DNA of 64,000 nucleotides. Source: Clostridium lundense DSM 17049 (GTDB lineage: Bacteria > Bacillota > Clostridia > Clostridiales > Clostridiaceae). Positions 1 to 8,327 of this stretch are shown here, piece after piece. Numbering within the stretch: position 1 is the stretch's first letter; each line of letters opens with the position of its first letter. The notes beneath the pieces were generated by a model. The model did not search any database. It saw nothing but the letters and a program-made list of their open reading frames with translations, and was not told where the DNA came from. The stretch is from positions 1-64,000 of the forward strand of contig NZ_JHVC01000008.1 of the NCBI RefSeq assembly GCF_000619945.1. Direction: 5' to 3'. The translations under genes were made by a program, and so were the position numbers.

Positions 1-258
1 TATTTCCATTTCTCCATATTTACTACGAATAGTTTTTTGTTTCTTTCCATTGCGTGCATTTTCTACATCAGTACGCTCATATGGAGAATACCCTAAATGG
101 TTATCCATCTCAGCTGCAAGCATGCTTTCAATAGTACCTCCAAGAAGGTCTTTTAATGCGTCTTGAATGTCCTCAGCAGATTGAATGTCATACTCCCTAA
201 TTAAATCAGCAATAATATTCTTTTTTCCCTCTGTTAATCTTTCTTTTCTTTTACCCAT
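1..258 (-). CDS. IS256-family (mutator-type) transposase, N-terminal part, runs off the window edge
   Basis: An open frame of 86 codons starts at ATG 258 and continues past base 1. The translation holds the typical N-terminal block of IS256/mutator transposases, including MLAAEMDNHLGYSPYERT and then NGKKQKTIRSKYGEMEI. The catalytic DDE region lies outside the window. A ribosome binding site (AGGAGG) sits just upstream of the ATG. The family moves by a copy-out or cut-and-paste mechanism through short inverted ends. The gene stands 110 bp past the end of scpB and is unrelated to its neighbours. Family assignment is from recognised sequence; whether the element is intact cannot be judged here. 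Confidence 0.85.
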   Translation of the reverse strand, partial: MGKRKERLTEGKKNIIADLIREYDIQSAEDIQDALKDLLGGTIESMLAAEMDNHLGYSPYERTDVENARNGKKQKTIRSKYGEMEI

Positions 259-345
259 AACAAAACAGCCTCCTATGATATTTATATTTTATCATAGAAA
301 GCTGCTATATTTTGTAATTTACAGACTTTTTTTCACAGGCTCCAG
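1..345 (-). mobile_element. Insertion sequence of the IS256 family, one end inside the window
   Basis: The transposase start at 258 is followed outward by a short untranslated stretch and then a sequence with the look of an IS256-type terminal repeat around 318-345 (on the minus strand, TGTGAAAAAAAGTCTGTAAA). The exact outer base and the target duplication cannot be fixed because the other end is outside the window. The insertion lies about 25 bp beyond the scpB stop codon and does not cut that gene. Confidence 0.7.
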
Positions 346-368
346 TAAGATTTAAAATCTTCTCTGCA

Positions 369-989
369 CTATTTTTCTTCAATATCATTTTCAGTATTAT
401 TCTCTACCACTTCTTCTTTATCTACAAAGTTAGTTAATACATCTTCTAGGCTAGGCATTTCATTTAAGCTTTCTAAACCAAAATGCTTCAAAAATTCTTC
501 TGTAGTTCCATAAAGTATGGGTCTACCAGGTACCTCCAATCTCCCACATTCTTTTATCAAATTTTTTTCTGATAGTGTCTGAACTGCTCTATCACTTTTT
601 ACTCCTCTTATTTCATCTATATCAATTCTTGTAATAGGCTGCTTATATGCTATTATAGCTAATGCTTCTAATGCTGCTTGAGAGAGAGATTGTCTCACAT
701 TTGTTTTTAATAATCTTTGAACAAATTCACTATTTTCTTTTTTAGTAGCCAAACTATAACTATCTTCTATTTCTATTATAGTAATTCCTCTATTTTCTTC
801 TCCATATATTTTCTTCATTTCTTCAATTAGGTTTTTAATAAATTTTACATCGCATTCTAATATACTAGCAATTTCCTTTACTTTTATAGGTTCTCCACTT
901 ACAAAAAGAAGTGACTCTATAACAGAAATAAATCTATTCTTTACGGAAAATTGTTCCATTTCAATTTGATTCATGTTTACTTTCTTCAT
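369..989 (-). CDS. scpB: Segregation and condensation protein B
   Basis: ScpB is a winged-helix protein that dimerises and binds ScpA to form the kleisin part of the bacterial SMC condensin, which organises and separates newly replicated origins. The 206-residue product has the two winged-helix domains, with recognisable blocks RFISVIESLLFVSGEPIKV near residue 20, EALAIIAYKQPITRIDIDEI near 107 and GRPILYGTTEEFLKHFGL near 155. Its start overlaps the 3' end of scpA by 29 bp, implying coupled translation. The start at 989 has AAAGG nine bases upstream; a second Met five codons in is also possible. It is last in its operon, next to an insertion sequence. Confidence 0.95.
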   Translation of the reverse strand: MKKVNMNQIEMEQFSVKNRFISVIESLLFVSGEPIKVKEIASILECDVKFIKNLIEEMKKIYGEENRGITIIEIEDSYSLATKKENSEFVQRLLKTNVRQSLSQAALEALAIIAYKQPITRIDIDEIRGVKSDRAVQTLSEKNLIKECGRLEVPGRPILYGTTEEFLKHFGLESLNEMPSLEDVLTNFVDKEEVVENNTENDIEEK

Positions 990-1734
990 TTGGATCTATC
1001 CTTTCTAAATATATTTCTTTGAAATTATTTTCCTGTACTACCTTTACCATTCTCAACTTTATAAGTTCTAATAAAGCTAAAAAAGTAACTACTATTTCTA
1101 TTTTAACAGAACATTCTTTGGCTAACTTTGAAAATGATACCCTTTTCTCTCTATACATTATGTCTTTTACATATACCATTTTATCTTCAATTTTGTACTG
1201 ATCTACAGATATTTCCCTAGGTATCAAATTTGTATTTATCTTATTTTTATATATTCTCATTAATTCGTTATAAAGGTTGTACAAATCTAACATAGTAATA
1301 TTTTTAAATAGTTCATCCATATCAACATCTTTTTTTTCTTCTTCTATTACTTCAGGCTTTTTTGTGAACATAGCATGTTCCATTCCAGCTTTTGACCTTA
1401 AAAAAGCCGCTGCACCTTTAAATTTCTTATATTCAATTAGCTTTTGAATCAGCATTTTTTCTGGATCTACCTCTTCTAATGTTACTGCAGTTTCATCCTC
1501 TTTAACCTTAGGTAGCAATTCTTTAGATTTTATTTGTAATAAAGTAGCTGCAATAACTATAAATTCTGAAGTAATTTCCAAATCCATTTCCTTTAAAGAA
1601 TTTATATATTGAAGATATTGATTAGTTATTTGAGAAATCCTTATATTATATATATCCATCTCGTTTTTCTTTATAAGATGCAATAAAAGATCAAAAGGAC
1701 CTTCAAAATTATCTATCTTTATTTTTAATGACAT
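961..1734 (-). CDS. scpA: Segregation and condensation protein A (kleisin)
   Basis: ScpA bridges the SMC heads and carries the ScpB dimer. The 257-residue protein shows the conserved N-terminus (KIDNFEGPFDLLLHLIKKNE, residues 6-25) that binds the SMC neck, a middle helical region that contacts ScpB, and a C-terminal winged-helix. AGGAGA precedes the ATG. It overlaps scpB by 29 bp. The next gene upstream, dacF, is separated by a 36-bp palindrome, so scpAB is probably transcribed from the roughly 170-bp gap between that palindrome and scpA. Confidence 0.95.
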   Translation of the reverse strand: MSLKIKIDNFEGPFDLLLHLIKKNEMDIYNIRISQITNQYLQYINSLKEMDLEITSEFIVIAATLLQIKSKELLPKVKEDETAVTLEEVDPEKMLIQKLIEYKKFKGAAAFLRSKAGMEHAMFTKKPEVIEEEKKDVDMDELFKNITMLDLYNLYNELMRIYKNKINTNLIPREISVDQYKIEDKMVYVKDIMYREKRVSFSKLAKECSVKIEIVVTFLALLELIKLRMVKVVQENNFKEIYLERIDPNEESKHESN

Positions 1735-1900
1735 ATACTATCTCTCCTAGATTTTTTATTAGACATTGTTTACCTTTCTAGTTAAACTTATTTTCTTCAT
1801 ATGTGCTAAAATTATTTCCTGTCTAATATCTAATTTTACAACAAAATCCTCATTTAGGCTATTTAAAATATCAATTTACAACTTTAAATTCCTTATAAAA

Positions 1901-1936
1901 ATTATATGATAGTTCTTAAAAGAACTATCATATAAT
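1901..1936 (-). terminator. Perfect palindrome after dacF, probable terminator
   Basis: Two 17-base arms with a two-base centre form a fully self-complementary block directly after the dacF stop. On the minus strand it is followed by a short T-rich stretch. The tiny theoretical loop would open to four or more bases in RNA. Confidence 0.7.
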
Positions 1937-1946
1937 TAAAATAATA

Positions 1947-3128
1947 TTATATTCCATTATTAAAAAGGTTCTTAAAGTTATATATTAAATTACTAAAAAT
2001 GTTGGACTTTTTAATTTCTCTATCACAATAAACTCTTACTTTTCCTACCAATTTATCATTTAAATATACTTCACAATATCCAACTACATCACCTTTATTA
2101 TAATGTTTCTTATCTAAATTAACTACACACTTTTTAGTTATTTTGCTATCAGTACCTCTTTCTACTACTACATTTAAATCCTCTACAGCTTTAGCCATAA
2201 AAAATCTATCTTGTCTTTTTCCTAAAAGTAGTTTTTCCACATTAGAATCCTTTGTTATAACCTTCTTACATTCAAATTTTGAAAAGCCATGGTTCATAAG
2301 CATGCTAGCATCCCTATTTCTAACCTTATATGTAGGAGCTCCCATAATTACAGCTAACATTCTTACTCCATCTCTTACCGCTGTAGCAGAAATACAATAT
2401 TTTGCTTCATTTGTAAATCCAGTTTTTAATCCATCACAACCTTTGAAAAATCTAACTAATTTATTATGATTTACAAGTCCAATAGGGCTTTTTCTTCCTT
2501 CTGATATAGTTTCCATATAAGTTCCAGTATATTTAAGTACCTTAGGATGTTTTAAAAGCTCCCTAGACATTAAAGCTATATCATATGCAGTAGTTACATG
2601 TCCTGGGGCAGAAAGGCCACAACAATTTTTAAAGGTTGTATCCTTCATACCTAAAGCATTTGCCCTATCATTCATCATTTTTACAAAAGCTTCTTCACTT
2701 CCTGCAATATATTCTGCCATTGCTGTAGCTGCATCATTACCTGAAGCAATAGCTATACCTTTAAGTATTTCTTCCACTGTTCTTATTTCCCCTGTATCCA
2801 AAAGCATACTGCTATTTCCGTTTTTGCCCTTCATTTTTGCATTTTCACTTACAGTTATTTTGTCTGATAACTTTATTTTTCCTGAATCAATGGCTTCCAT
2901 AGCAATTAACATAGTCATTACTTTTGTTACAGACGCTGGGGCAAGCTTTTCATGTGAATTTTTTTCATATATTATCTTTCCAGTAGTTGGTTCCATTAAA
3001 AGAGCAGAAGATGCCTCTACATTTGTTCCTTCTGCTTCTGCCTTTACACTTGTAGGTACAAACACAATCTGTGAAAATACTGCTAAAGATAAAACTAAAC
3101 TTACTAATTTTCTATTTTTCCTTTTCAT
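1947..3128 (-). CDS. dacF: D-alanyl-D-alanine carboxypeptidase (PBP5/DacF type)
   Basis: The enzyme removes the terminal D-Ala from peptidoglycan pentapeptides and so limits cross-linking. The 393-residue product has an N-terminal signal peptide (residues 1-30, ending VKAEA), the SxxK nucleophile motif SVTK near residue 67, SGN near residue 128 and KTG near residue 236, followed by the beta-rich C-terminal domain and a short amphipathic tail for membrane attachment. In Bacillus, dacF sits beside punA and drm and acts in spore cortex formation; here it likewise sits beside purine nucleoside phosphorylase genes, which favours dacF over the vegetative dacA. Substrate and timing are inferred from family and context. 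Confidence 0.9.
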   Translation of the reverse strand: MKRKNRKLVSLVLSLAVFSQIVFVPTSVKAEAEGTNVEASSALLMEPTTGKIIYEKNSHEKLAPASVTKVMTMLIAMEAIDSGKIKLSDKITVSENAKMKGKNGNSSMLLDTGEIRTVEEILKGIAIASGNDAATAMAEYIAGSEEAFVKMMNDRANALGMKDTTFKNCCGLSAPGHVTTAYDIALMSRELLKHPKVLKYTGTYMETISEGRKSPIGLVNHNKLVRFFKGCDGLKTGFTNEAKYCISATAVRDGVRMLAVIMGAPTYKVRNRDASMLMNHGFSKFECKKVITKDSNVEKLLLGKRQDRFFMAKAVEDLNVVVERGTDSKITKKCVVNLDKKHYNKGDVVGYCEVYLNDKLVGKVRVYCDREIKKSNIFSNLIYNFKNLFNNGI

Positions 3129-3193
3129 AACATAATTTCCTCCTTCCTTTCAATAGTATTTTCTCCTGGCTTTCAAAAATTTATCCATTGAAA

Positions 3194-3243
3194 AATAATA
3201 AAAAAGCAAAGAGACTTAAAAATCTCTTTGCTTTTTTATTATT
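3194..3243 (-). terminator. Strong intrinsic terminator after pdp
   Basis: A perfect 21-bp stem (arms 3194-3214 and 3223-3243) with an eight-base loop, ending in a run of T on the minus strand, overlaps the pdp stop codon. It separates the nucleoside operon from dacF. Confidence 0.9.
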
Positions 3244-4543
3244 TTACTATTCCATAAATCAATGGAATAGTTTCTTTATACTCATCTGCTATAACATAGT
3301 TATTTAAAATGTCCTTTACTGCTTTTTCTGCCTTTTCCATATTATTTGCATGTACATAAGCTATTGGTTCTCCTTTTAAAACTTTATCCCCTCTCTTTTT
3401 ATTTAATACAATACCTACAGATAAGTCTATAATGTCCTCTTTTGTAGCTCTACCTGCACCTAATTCCATAGCTACAATTCCAACCTTTTCTGCATGTATC
3501 TTAGTTATAAAACCTTCTTTATTACTATTAACAGGAATAATATACTGAGCCTTTGAGAATTTTTCTGGATTATCTATATAAGATGGATTCCCACCTTGAG
3601 CAGCTACAAATTCTTTTAATTTTAGTAAAGCGCTTCCACTTTCAACAGTGTGTATAAGCATAGCTCTAGCTTCTTCTATATTCTTAGCTTTTCCTGCAAG
3701 AACTACCATATGAGATCCTAAAGTTAAACATAACTCATATAAATCCTTAGGTCCTTTTCCCTTTAGGGTATCTATAGCTTCTTTTACTTCTAATACATTT
3801 CCAATTCCAAATCCGAGAGGTTGATCCATATCAGAAATTATTGCTACTGTATTTCTATTAACCTTTTTACCTATCTCTACCATTTCTTCGGCTAATTCAA
3901 AAGCAGCCTCCTTACTTTTCATAAAGGCTCCTTCTCCAACTTTTACATCTAATACAATACAATCTGCACCAGCAGCTATTTTTTTACTCATTATACTAGA
4001 TGCTATTAAGGATACATTGTCAACTGTAGCTGTAACATCTCTTAGAGCATATAGTTTTTTATCTGCTGGAGCCAAATTACCAGTTTGCCCACCTACTACT
4101 AATTTTATCTTATTTACATTTTCTACAAACTTCTCTTCAGACATCTCTACTGAGAAACCTTTAAAAGATTCTAATTTGTCTATAGTTCCACCTGTATGAC
4201 CAAGTCCTCTACCAGACATTTTAGCTACTGGTATACCTAAAGATGCTACCATAGGTCCAAGTACTAGTGTAGTAGTATCTCCTACCCCTCCAGTGCTATG
4301 TTTGTCTACTTTAATTCCTTCAATGGAATCTAAATTTAATATGTCTCCTGAATTAGCCATAGCCATAGTTAAATCTGCTGTTTCTCTTTTATTCATTTTT
4401 TGAAAGTATATAGCCATAGTTAAAGCCGATGCCTGATAATCAGGTATATTACCTTTAGTATAGTTTTCTATAAAAAAGTTAATTTCCTCTGTAGTTAATT
4501 CTTTTCCATTTCTCTTTTTTAAAATTATATCGTACATTCTCAT
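3239..4543 (-). CDS. pdp: Pyrimidine-nucleoside phosphorylase
   Basis: The enzyme cleaves uridine, deoxyuridine or thymidine with phosphate to give the base and (deoxy)ribose-1-phosphate. The 434-residue length matches the family. Visible landmarks are KHSTGGVGD (residues 81-89, the phosphate-binding signature), SGRGLGHTGGTIDKLES (about 113-129), a glycine-rich alpha/beta domain and the C-terminal beta domain (GVGIVAMELGAGRATKEDII). GGGGTG lies seven bases before the ATG. It is last in an operon behind two purine nucleoside phosphorylases, giving a compact salvage set for both base classes. No phosphopentomutase gene accompanies it, unlike the Bacillus arrangement. Confidence 0.95.
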   Translation of the reverse strand: MRMYDIILKKRNGKELTTEEINFFIENYTKGNIPDYQASALTMAIYFQKMNKRETADLTMAMANSGDILNLDSIEGIKVDKHSTGGVGDTTTLVLGPMVASLGIPVAKMSGRGLGHTGGTIDKLESFKGFSVEMSEEKFVENVNKIKLVVGGQTGNLAPADKKLYALRDVTATVDNVSLIASSIMSKKIAAGADCIVLDVKVGEGAFMKSKEAAFELAEEMVEIGKKVNRNTVAIISDMDQPLGFGIGNVLEVKEAIDTLKGKGPKDLYELCLTLGSHMVVLAGKAKNIEEARAMLIHTVESGSALLKLKEFVAAQGGNPSYIDNPEKFSKAQYIIPVNSNKEGFITKIHAEKVGIVAMELGAGRATKEDIIDLSVGIVLNKKRGDKVLKGEPIAYVHANNMEKAEKAVKDILNNYVIADEYKETIPLIYGIVK

Positions 4544-4589
4544 AATTCTTCACCCCGCAAAATATAAATCTTTAATAAAACAATATTTA

Positions 4590-5408
4590 TTACATATTTG
4601 AAACTATTTCTTTTACTAAAGATACAAATTTCACCATAGCCTTGTTTGCTGTTTCAACAACCCTTTTATGATCTAGTGGTTCTAAGTTATCAGCAATTGC
4701 CATATCTGTTATACAAGATATACCTAAAACTTTCATAGACATGTGATTTGCTACAATAACTTCTGGTACAGTAGACATACCTACTGCATCTCCTCCTACA
4801 TTTCTTAACATTCTAAGTTCTGATGGTGTTTCATAAGTTGGTCCTGATACTGCTACATATATACCTTTTTGTACTTTAATATTTAATTTATTAGCACAGC
4901 TTTCTGCTAATTTTAATAGTTCCCTATTATAACCTTGTGACATATCGGGAAACCTTGGTCCAAACTCTTCATAATTCCTACCTATAAGCGGATTACTTCC
5001 CATAAAATTTATATGATCCTCTATTATCATTAAATCTCCTGCTGAAAAATCTGGGTTCATACCTCCGCAAGCATTAGTAACTATTATTTTTTCTATTCCT
5101 AAACTCTTTATTACTCTAATGGGAAAAGTAACTTCACTCATAGGATATCCTTCATAATAATGAAATCTTCCATTTAAGGCTAAAACCTTTTTTCCCATAA
5201 GATCACCTATTATAAGTTCTCCTGCATGCCCTACTACTGTTGATACTGGAAAGCCAGGTATGTCCTTATACTTAATAATTTTTTTATTTTCTATATCATT
5301 TACTATACTGCCAAGTCCAGTCCCTAATATTATAGCTAAGTCAATTTTTGAATTATCAATTGATTTTATACATTCTTTTGCTCTTTGTACCTTTTCTAAT
5401 AAATCCAT
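4590..5408 (-). CDS. Purine nucleoside phosphorylase, paralogue with Asp at the base-recognition site
   Basis: A trimeric-type PNP of 272 residues. It shows GTGLG near residue 30, GHAGELIIG (60-68), GRFHYYEGY (80-88), TNACGG (111-116), the substrate-binding Glu in YETPSE (E197) and the block VGMSTVPEV. At the position of human PNP Asn243, which selects 6-oxopurines, this copy has Asp (ITDM, D235) whereas the neighbouring paralogue has Asn (ITNM). Asp at that site is what adenosine- or methylthioadenosine-preferring relatives use, so a broadened or shifted specificity is inferred. It lies 43 bp after the second PNP gene in the same operon. Confidence 0.92.
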   Translation of the reverse strand: MDLLEKVQRAKECIKSIDNSKIDLAIILGTGLGSIVNDIENKKIIKYKDIPGFPVSTVVGHAGELIIGDLMGKKVLALNGRFHYYEGYPMSEVTFPIRVIKSLGIEKIIVTNACGGMNPDFSAGDLMIIEDHINFMGSNPLIGRNYEEFGPRFPDMSQGYNRELLKLAESCANKLNIKVQKGIYVAVSGPTYETPSELRMLRNVGGDAVGMSTVPEVIVANHMSMKVLGISCITDMAIADNLEPLDHKRVVETANKAMVKFVSLVKEIVSNM

Positions 5409-5451
5409 AGTACACCTTCCTTTCTTATAAAGAATAGCTTTTAAATGTAAC

Positions 5452-6267
5452 TTATATTTCTTTAACTATTGCACTTACCAATTTCACAAACTTATCCTTA
5501 ACCATATTTGAAGTTTCTATAACTTCTTGATGATTTAAAGGTTGATCTAGTATTCCTGCTGCCATGTTGGTAATACAAGAAATACCTAAAACTTTAAGTC
5601 CACAATGTTTAGCTGTTATAACATCTGGAACCGTTGACATACCTACTGCATCTCCACCCAATATTCTTATCATTCTTATCTCCGCTGGAGTTTCGTAGGT
5701 TGGTCCTGTCATCATAACATAAACTCCTTTTTTAAGTTCTATATTCATATTCTTAGATATTTTATCTGCTATTTGGATTAAATCTTTATCATAAGCAGCA
5801 CTCATATCTGGGAATCTAGGACCTATTTCTTCTTCATTTTTACCTATTAATGGATTAGTAAAAGCTAAATTAATATGATCATTTATTATCATTAAATCTC
5901 CAGGTTTAAATTCTTCATTTACTCCACCAGCAGCATTTGTTACTATCAAAGTTTTTATACACAAATACTTCATAATATGTATCGGCATAGCTAACATTTC
6001 CATCTTATGTCCTTCATAATAATGTATTCTCCCCTGCATCATAACCACATTCTTACCATTTAATTTGCCAAATACATATTGTCCTGCATGACCTACTACT
6101 GTTGATTTAGGCATATTAGGTATGTCTTCATATTTTATATTAACTCTATCCTCAACTTTGTCTGCTAAGTCTCCTAAACCCGATCCAAGAATAATACCTA
6201 TCTCTGGTATTATATCTATTTTTTTCTTAACATACTGTACACTTTCTTTAATTTGTTCTAAATTCAT
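5452..6267 (-). CDS. punA: Purine nucleoside phosphorylase (inosine/guanosine type)
   Basis: A trimeric PNP of 271 residues that splits inosine, guanosine and their deoxy forms with phosphate. It carries GSGLGDLADKVED at residues 28-40, GHAGQYVFG (59-67), MQGRIHYYEGH (77-87), TNAAGG (110-115), the Glu of YETPAE (E196) and Asn at the 6-oxopurine-reading site (ITNM, N234). GGAGGAA precedes the ATG. It is the first gene of the nucleoside operon, 76 bp downstream of xerD, and is clearly a duplicate of the next gene, although the two have diverged widely. Confidence 0.94.
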   Translation of the reverse strand: MNLEQIKESVQYVKKKIDIIPEIGIILGSGLGDLADKVEDRVNIKYEDIPNMPKSTVVGHAGQYVFGKLNGKNVVMMQGRIHYYEGHKMEMLAMPIHIMKYLCIKTLIVTNAAGGVNEEFKPGDLMIINDHINLAFTNPLIGKNEEEIGPRFPDMSAAYDKDLIQIADKISKNMNIELKKGVYVMMTGPTYETPAEIRMIRILGGDAVGMSTVPDVITAKHCGLKVLGISCITNMAAGILDQPLNHQEVIETSNMVKDKFVKLVSAIVKEI

Positions 6268-6343
6268 TCCCTATATTCCTCCTTATTTCCCTCGTGTGAT
6301 ATTAGTATTAACTAAATATTGAGTCATTATTATAACATATATT

Positions 6344-7222
6344 TTATGCTCTGGGATGAGTTTTTTTGTATATTTCCACGATTTTACTTTTTTTAGTTAT
6401 AGTTGAATAAATTTGGGTGGCGGCCATATCCTTATGTCCTAATAACTCCTGTACTGCTTTTATATCTGCTCCATTTTGCAATAAATGTACTGCAAAGGAA
6501 TGTCGTAAAGTATATGAGTTTATAGTTTTTTTAATTCCAGACAGTTTAGCATATTGCTTAACTATTTTCCAAAATCCCTGCCTTGTCATTTTTGTTTTTT
6601 GGACATTTAAAAATAGATAATCCAAATTATAAATATTTAAAGAAGGCCTAATTTTTAAATATTCATTTAAACAATTAACGGCATAGCTTCCAATAGGAAT
6701 TATTCTTTCATTTCCTTTGCTTCCTTTACATTTTATATAGCATAACTTTAGATTTATATCAAATGTAGTTATATTAAGAAGTTCACTTACTTTCATACCA
6801 GTAGCATACATCACTTCAAGCATTGCTTTATCTCTTATACCCTTTTCTGTACTTAAGTCAGGAGCTTGTAATAGCTTTTCTACCTCATCTACTGTTAATA
6901 TTTGAGGAATATTTCTTTTTAATTTGGGCATTTCATAATTTATAACTGGATCTTCTTCTAATACTCCTCTCCTACTTAAATACTTATAAAAATTTCTTAT
7001 AGAAACTATATTTCTTATAATAGAAGAATTGGCCCTTTTGTTATTATGTAACTCTTGCACATAAGCCATTATAGTTACTTCTTCTACTGAATCTATATCT
7101 TCATTTCTATTCTGTAAAAACTGACAAAATCTTTTTATATCCCTACTGTATGCATCTAAAGTATTTTTACTTAAATTTTTACTTTTTAAATAATTCATAT
7201 AGTTATTAATTAATTCATCCAT
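6344..7222 (-). CDS. xerD: XerD-like tyrosine recombinase with altered active-site residues
   Basis: The protein has the N-terminal SAM-like DNA-binding domain (residues 1-90) and the C-terminal catalytic domain of tyrosine recombinases. The start at 7222 was chosen because AGGAG stands eight bases before it; this gives 292 residues. The catalytic set is only partly standard: R240, H263 (LGHKD) and the nucleophile Y272 (QIYST) are present, but the first catalytic Arg, normally in GLRVSEL, is Lys (GMKVSEL, K144), and the His of the HxxR motif is Tyr (YTLR, Y237). The position beside punA matches the ripX/xerD neighbourhood of Bacillus. The family is certain; full activity is doubtful. Confidence 0.85.
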   Translation of the reverse strand: MDELINNYMNYLKSKNLSKNTLDAYSRDIKRFCQFLQNRNEDIDSVEEVTIMAYVQELHNNKRANSSIIRNIVSIRNFYKYLSRRGVLEEDPVINYEMPKLKRNIPQILTVDEVEKLLQAPDLSTEKGIRDKAMLEVMYATGMKVSELLNITTFDINLKLCYIKCKGSKGNERIIPIGSYAVNCLNEYLKIRPSLNIYNLDYLFLNVQKTKMTRQGFWKIVKQYAKLSGIKKTINSYTLRHSFAVHLLQNGADIKAVQELLGHKDMAATQIYSTITKKSKIVEIYKKTHPRA

Positions 7223-7284
7223 AAGCATTTCTCCTAATAAATCTATCATTATATTATTAATTCAACAATTGAATAAAAAAACCT

Positions 7285-7518
7285 TCATAATTTTATAAAT
7301 TCCTTGAAAATATACATATAATTATATAATATACTTTTATTTTTTTTAATAATATTGTAAACTAAAATACTATTATCATAAACACTTATTTTTTCTATAT
7401 ATCTATATAATATATAATCTAAAATCTTAGGCAAAAATTCACCAAAAACTAATAATATAAAAAAACATTTCAAAATACATATAAATAATTCTGTTAAATA
7501 CAAATTATTTTCTTCCAT
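7285..7518 (-). CDS. Small hydrophobic protein of unknown function
   Basis: A 77-residue product with one clear membrane segment (about residues 9-30, LFICILKCFFILLVFGEFL) followed by a Tyr/Ile-rich tail. GGAG lies a few bases before the ATG, and the gene fits tightly between spoIIM (38 bp away) and xerD. I do not recognise a family. The position after spoIIM suggests co-transcription with a sporulation gene, which is inference only. Confidence 0.6.
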   Translation of the reverse strand: MEENNLYLTELFICILKCFFILLVFGEFLPKILDYILYRYIEKISVYDNSILVYNIIKKNKSILYNYMYIFKEFIKL

Positions 7519-7555
7519 ATTCCCACTCCAAAATATTATTAATTTTTCATATAGC

Positions 7556-8182
7556 CTAGATTACAACTTTTAATACATTAGGAGTCCCATAAGCCTCAAA
7601 AATAAACCCTATAAACATTACCATTATTATAAATAAAAAAGATACAGAATATGAAAAAATTCTTAACCCTAATCCTTTAGTAAACCTTTTTCCAATTCTT
7701 TCACTTAAAAAATTAATAGAAAACTCCATAGCCAATACTGAAGACAAAACTATACAAGGTATATATATTACATTTTGTGGCACTATTCCCAAAAGTGCTA
7801 TCCATAATCCCTTAGTCCCAATAGAATTTATCATGATACTTATTGCAAAGCCCAGAACGTAACCTTTGATTACATCTACTATTAATATAATTGGAATTCC
7901 AATCATAGTCATACCTAAAAACCAAATTAAAACTATGAATGGTATATTATTTTTCATAGTTGCCATAAACACATTCTTATAATCTACATTTTTATTTATT
8001 AAATAATCTGTAAAGCTATTTATGTAATTTAAAAGCTCATTCTTATATGTATCCCCTAAATATTTTACTTTATATATTCCTAATACTATTCCTGTAAAGA
8101 TACATAATAAGCTTATTATATAAAGCAAAAAATTACTTTGTATATGCTCATTAAAGTTTACTGAAAAATCCTTTCTTAACAT
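7556..8182 (-). CDS. spoIIM: Stage II sporulation protein M
   Basis: SpoIIM is a polytopic membrane protein that, with SpoIID and SpoIIP, forms the engulfment machine that thins septal peptidoglycan. The 208-residue product has the family pattern of several membrane helices (about residues 17-37, 68-90, 95-120, 125-155 and 175-200) and the conserved GMTMIGIPIILIVDVIKGYV region. GGGGGAT precedes the ATG. It is transcribed away from the plus-strand lipoprotein gene at 8328. Confidence 0.88.
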   Translation of the reverse strand: MLRKDFSVNFNEHIQSNFLLYIISLLCIFTGIVLGIYKVKYLGDTYKNELLNYINSFTDYLINKNVDYKNVFMATMKNNIPFIVLIWFLGMTMIGIPIILIVDVIKGYVLGFAISIMINSIGTKGLWIALLGIVPQNVIYIPCIVLSSVLAMEFSINFLSERIGKRFTKGLGLRIFSYSVSFLFIIMVMFIGFIFEAYGTPNVLKVVI

Positions 8183-8327
8183 ATATATCCCCCTTTGTTC
8201 TCTATTCTCTTATATTTATGATTATAAATTTTAGTATATGAATACTATTTATTTCATCTTTGTAATAATAAAAATTTTTATACTAAAATATTTAAAACTG
8301 TACATAATAACAATGAGGTGATAAGTT

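Noticed and set aside
1019..1201. Plus-strand open frames antisense to scpA, dacF, pdp, pilB, ftsQ and others
   Set aside because: They mirror real genes on the minus strand, lack ribosome binding sites and have low-complexity products.
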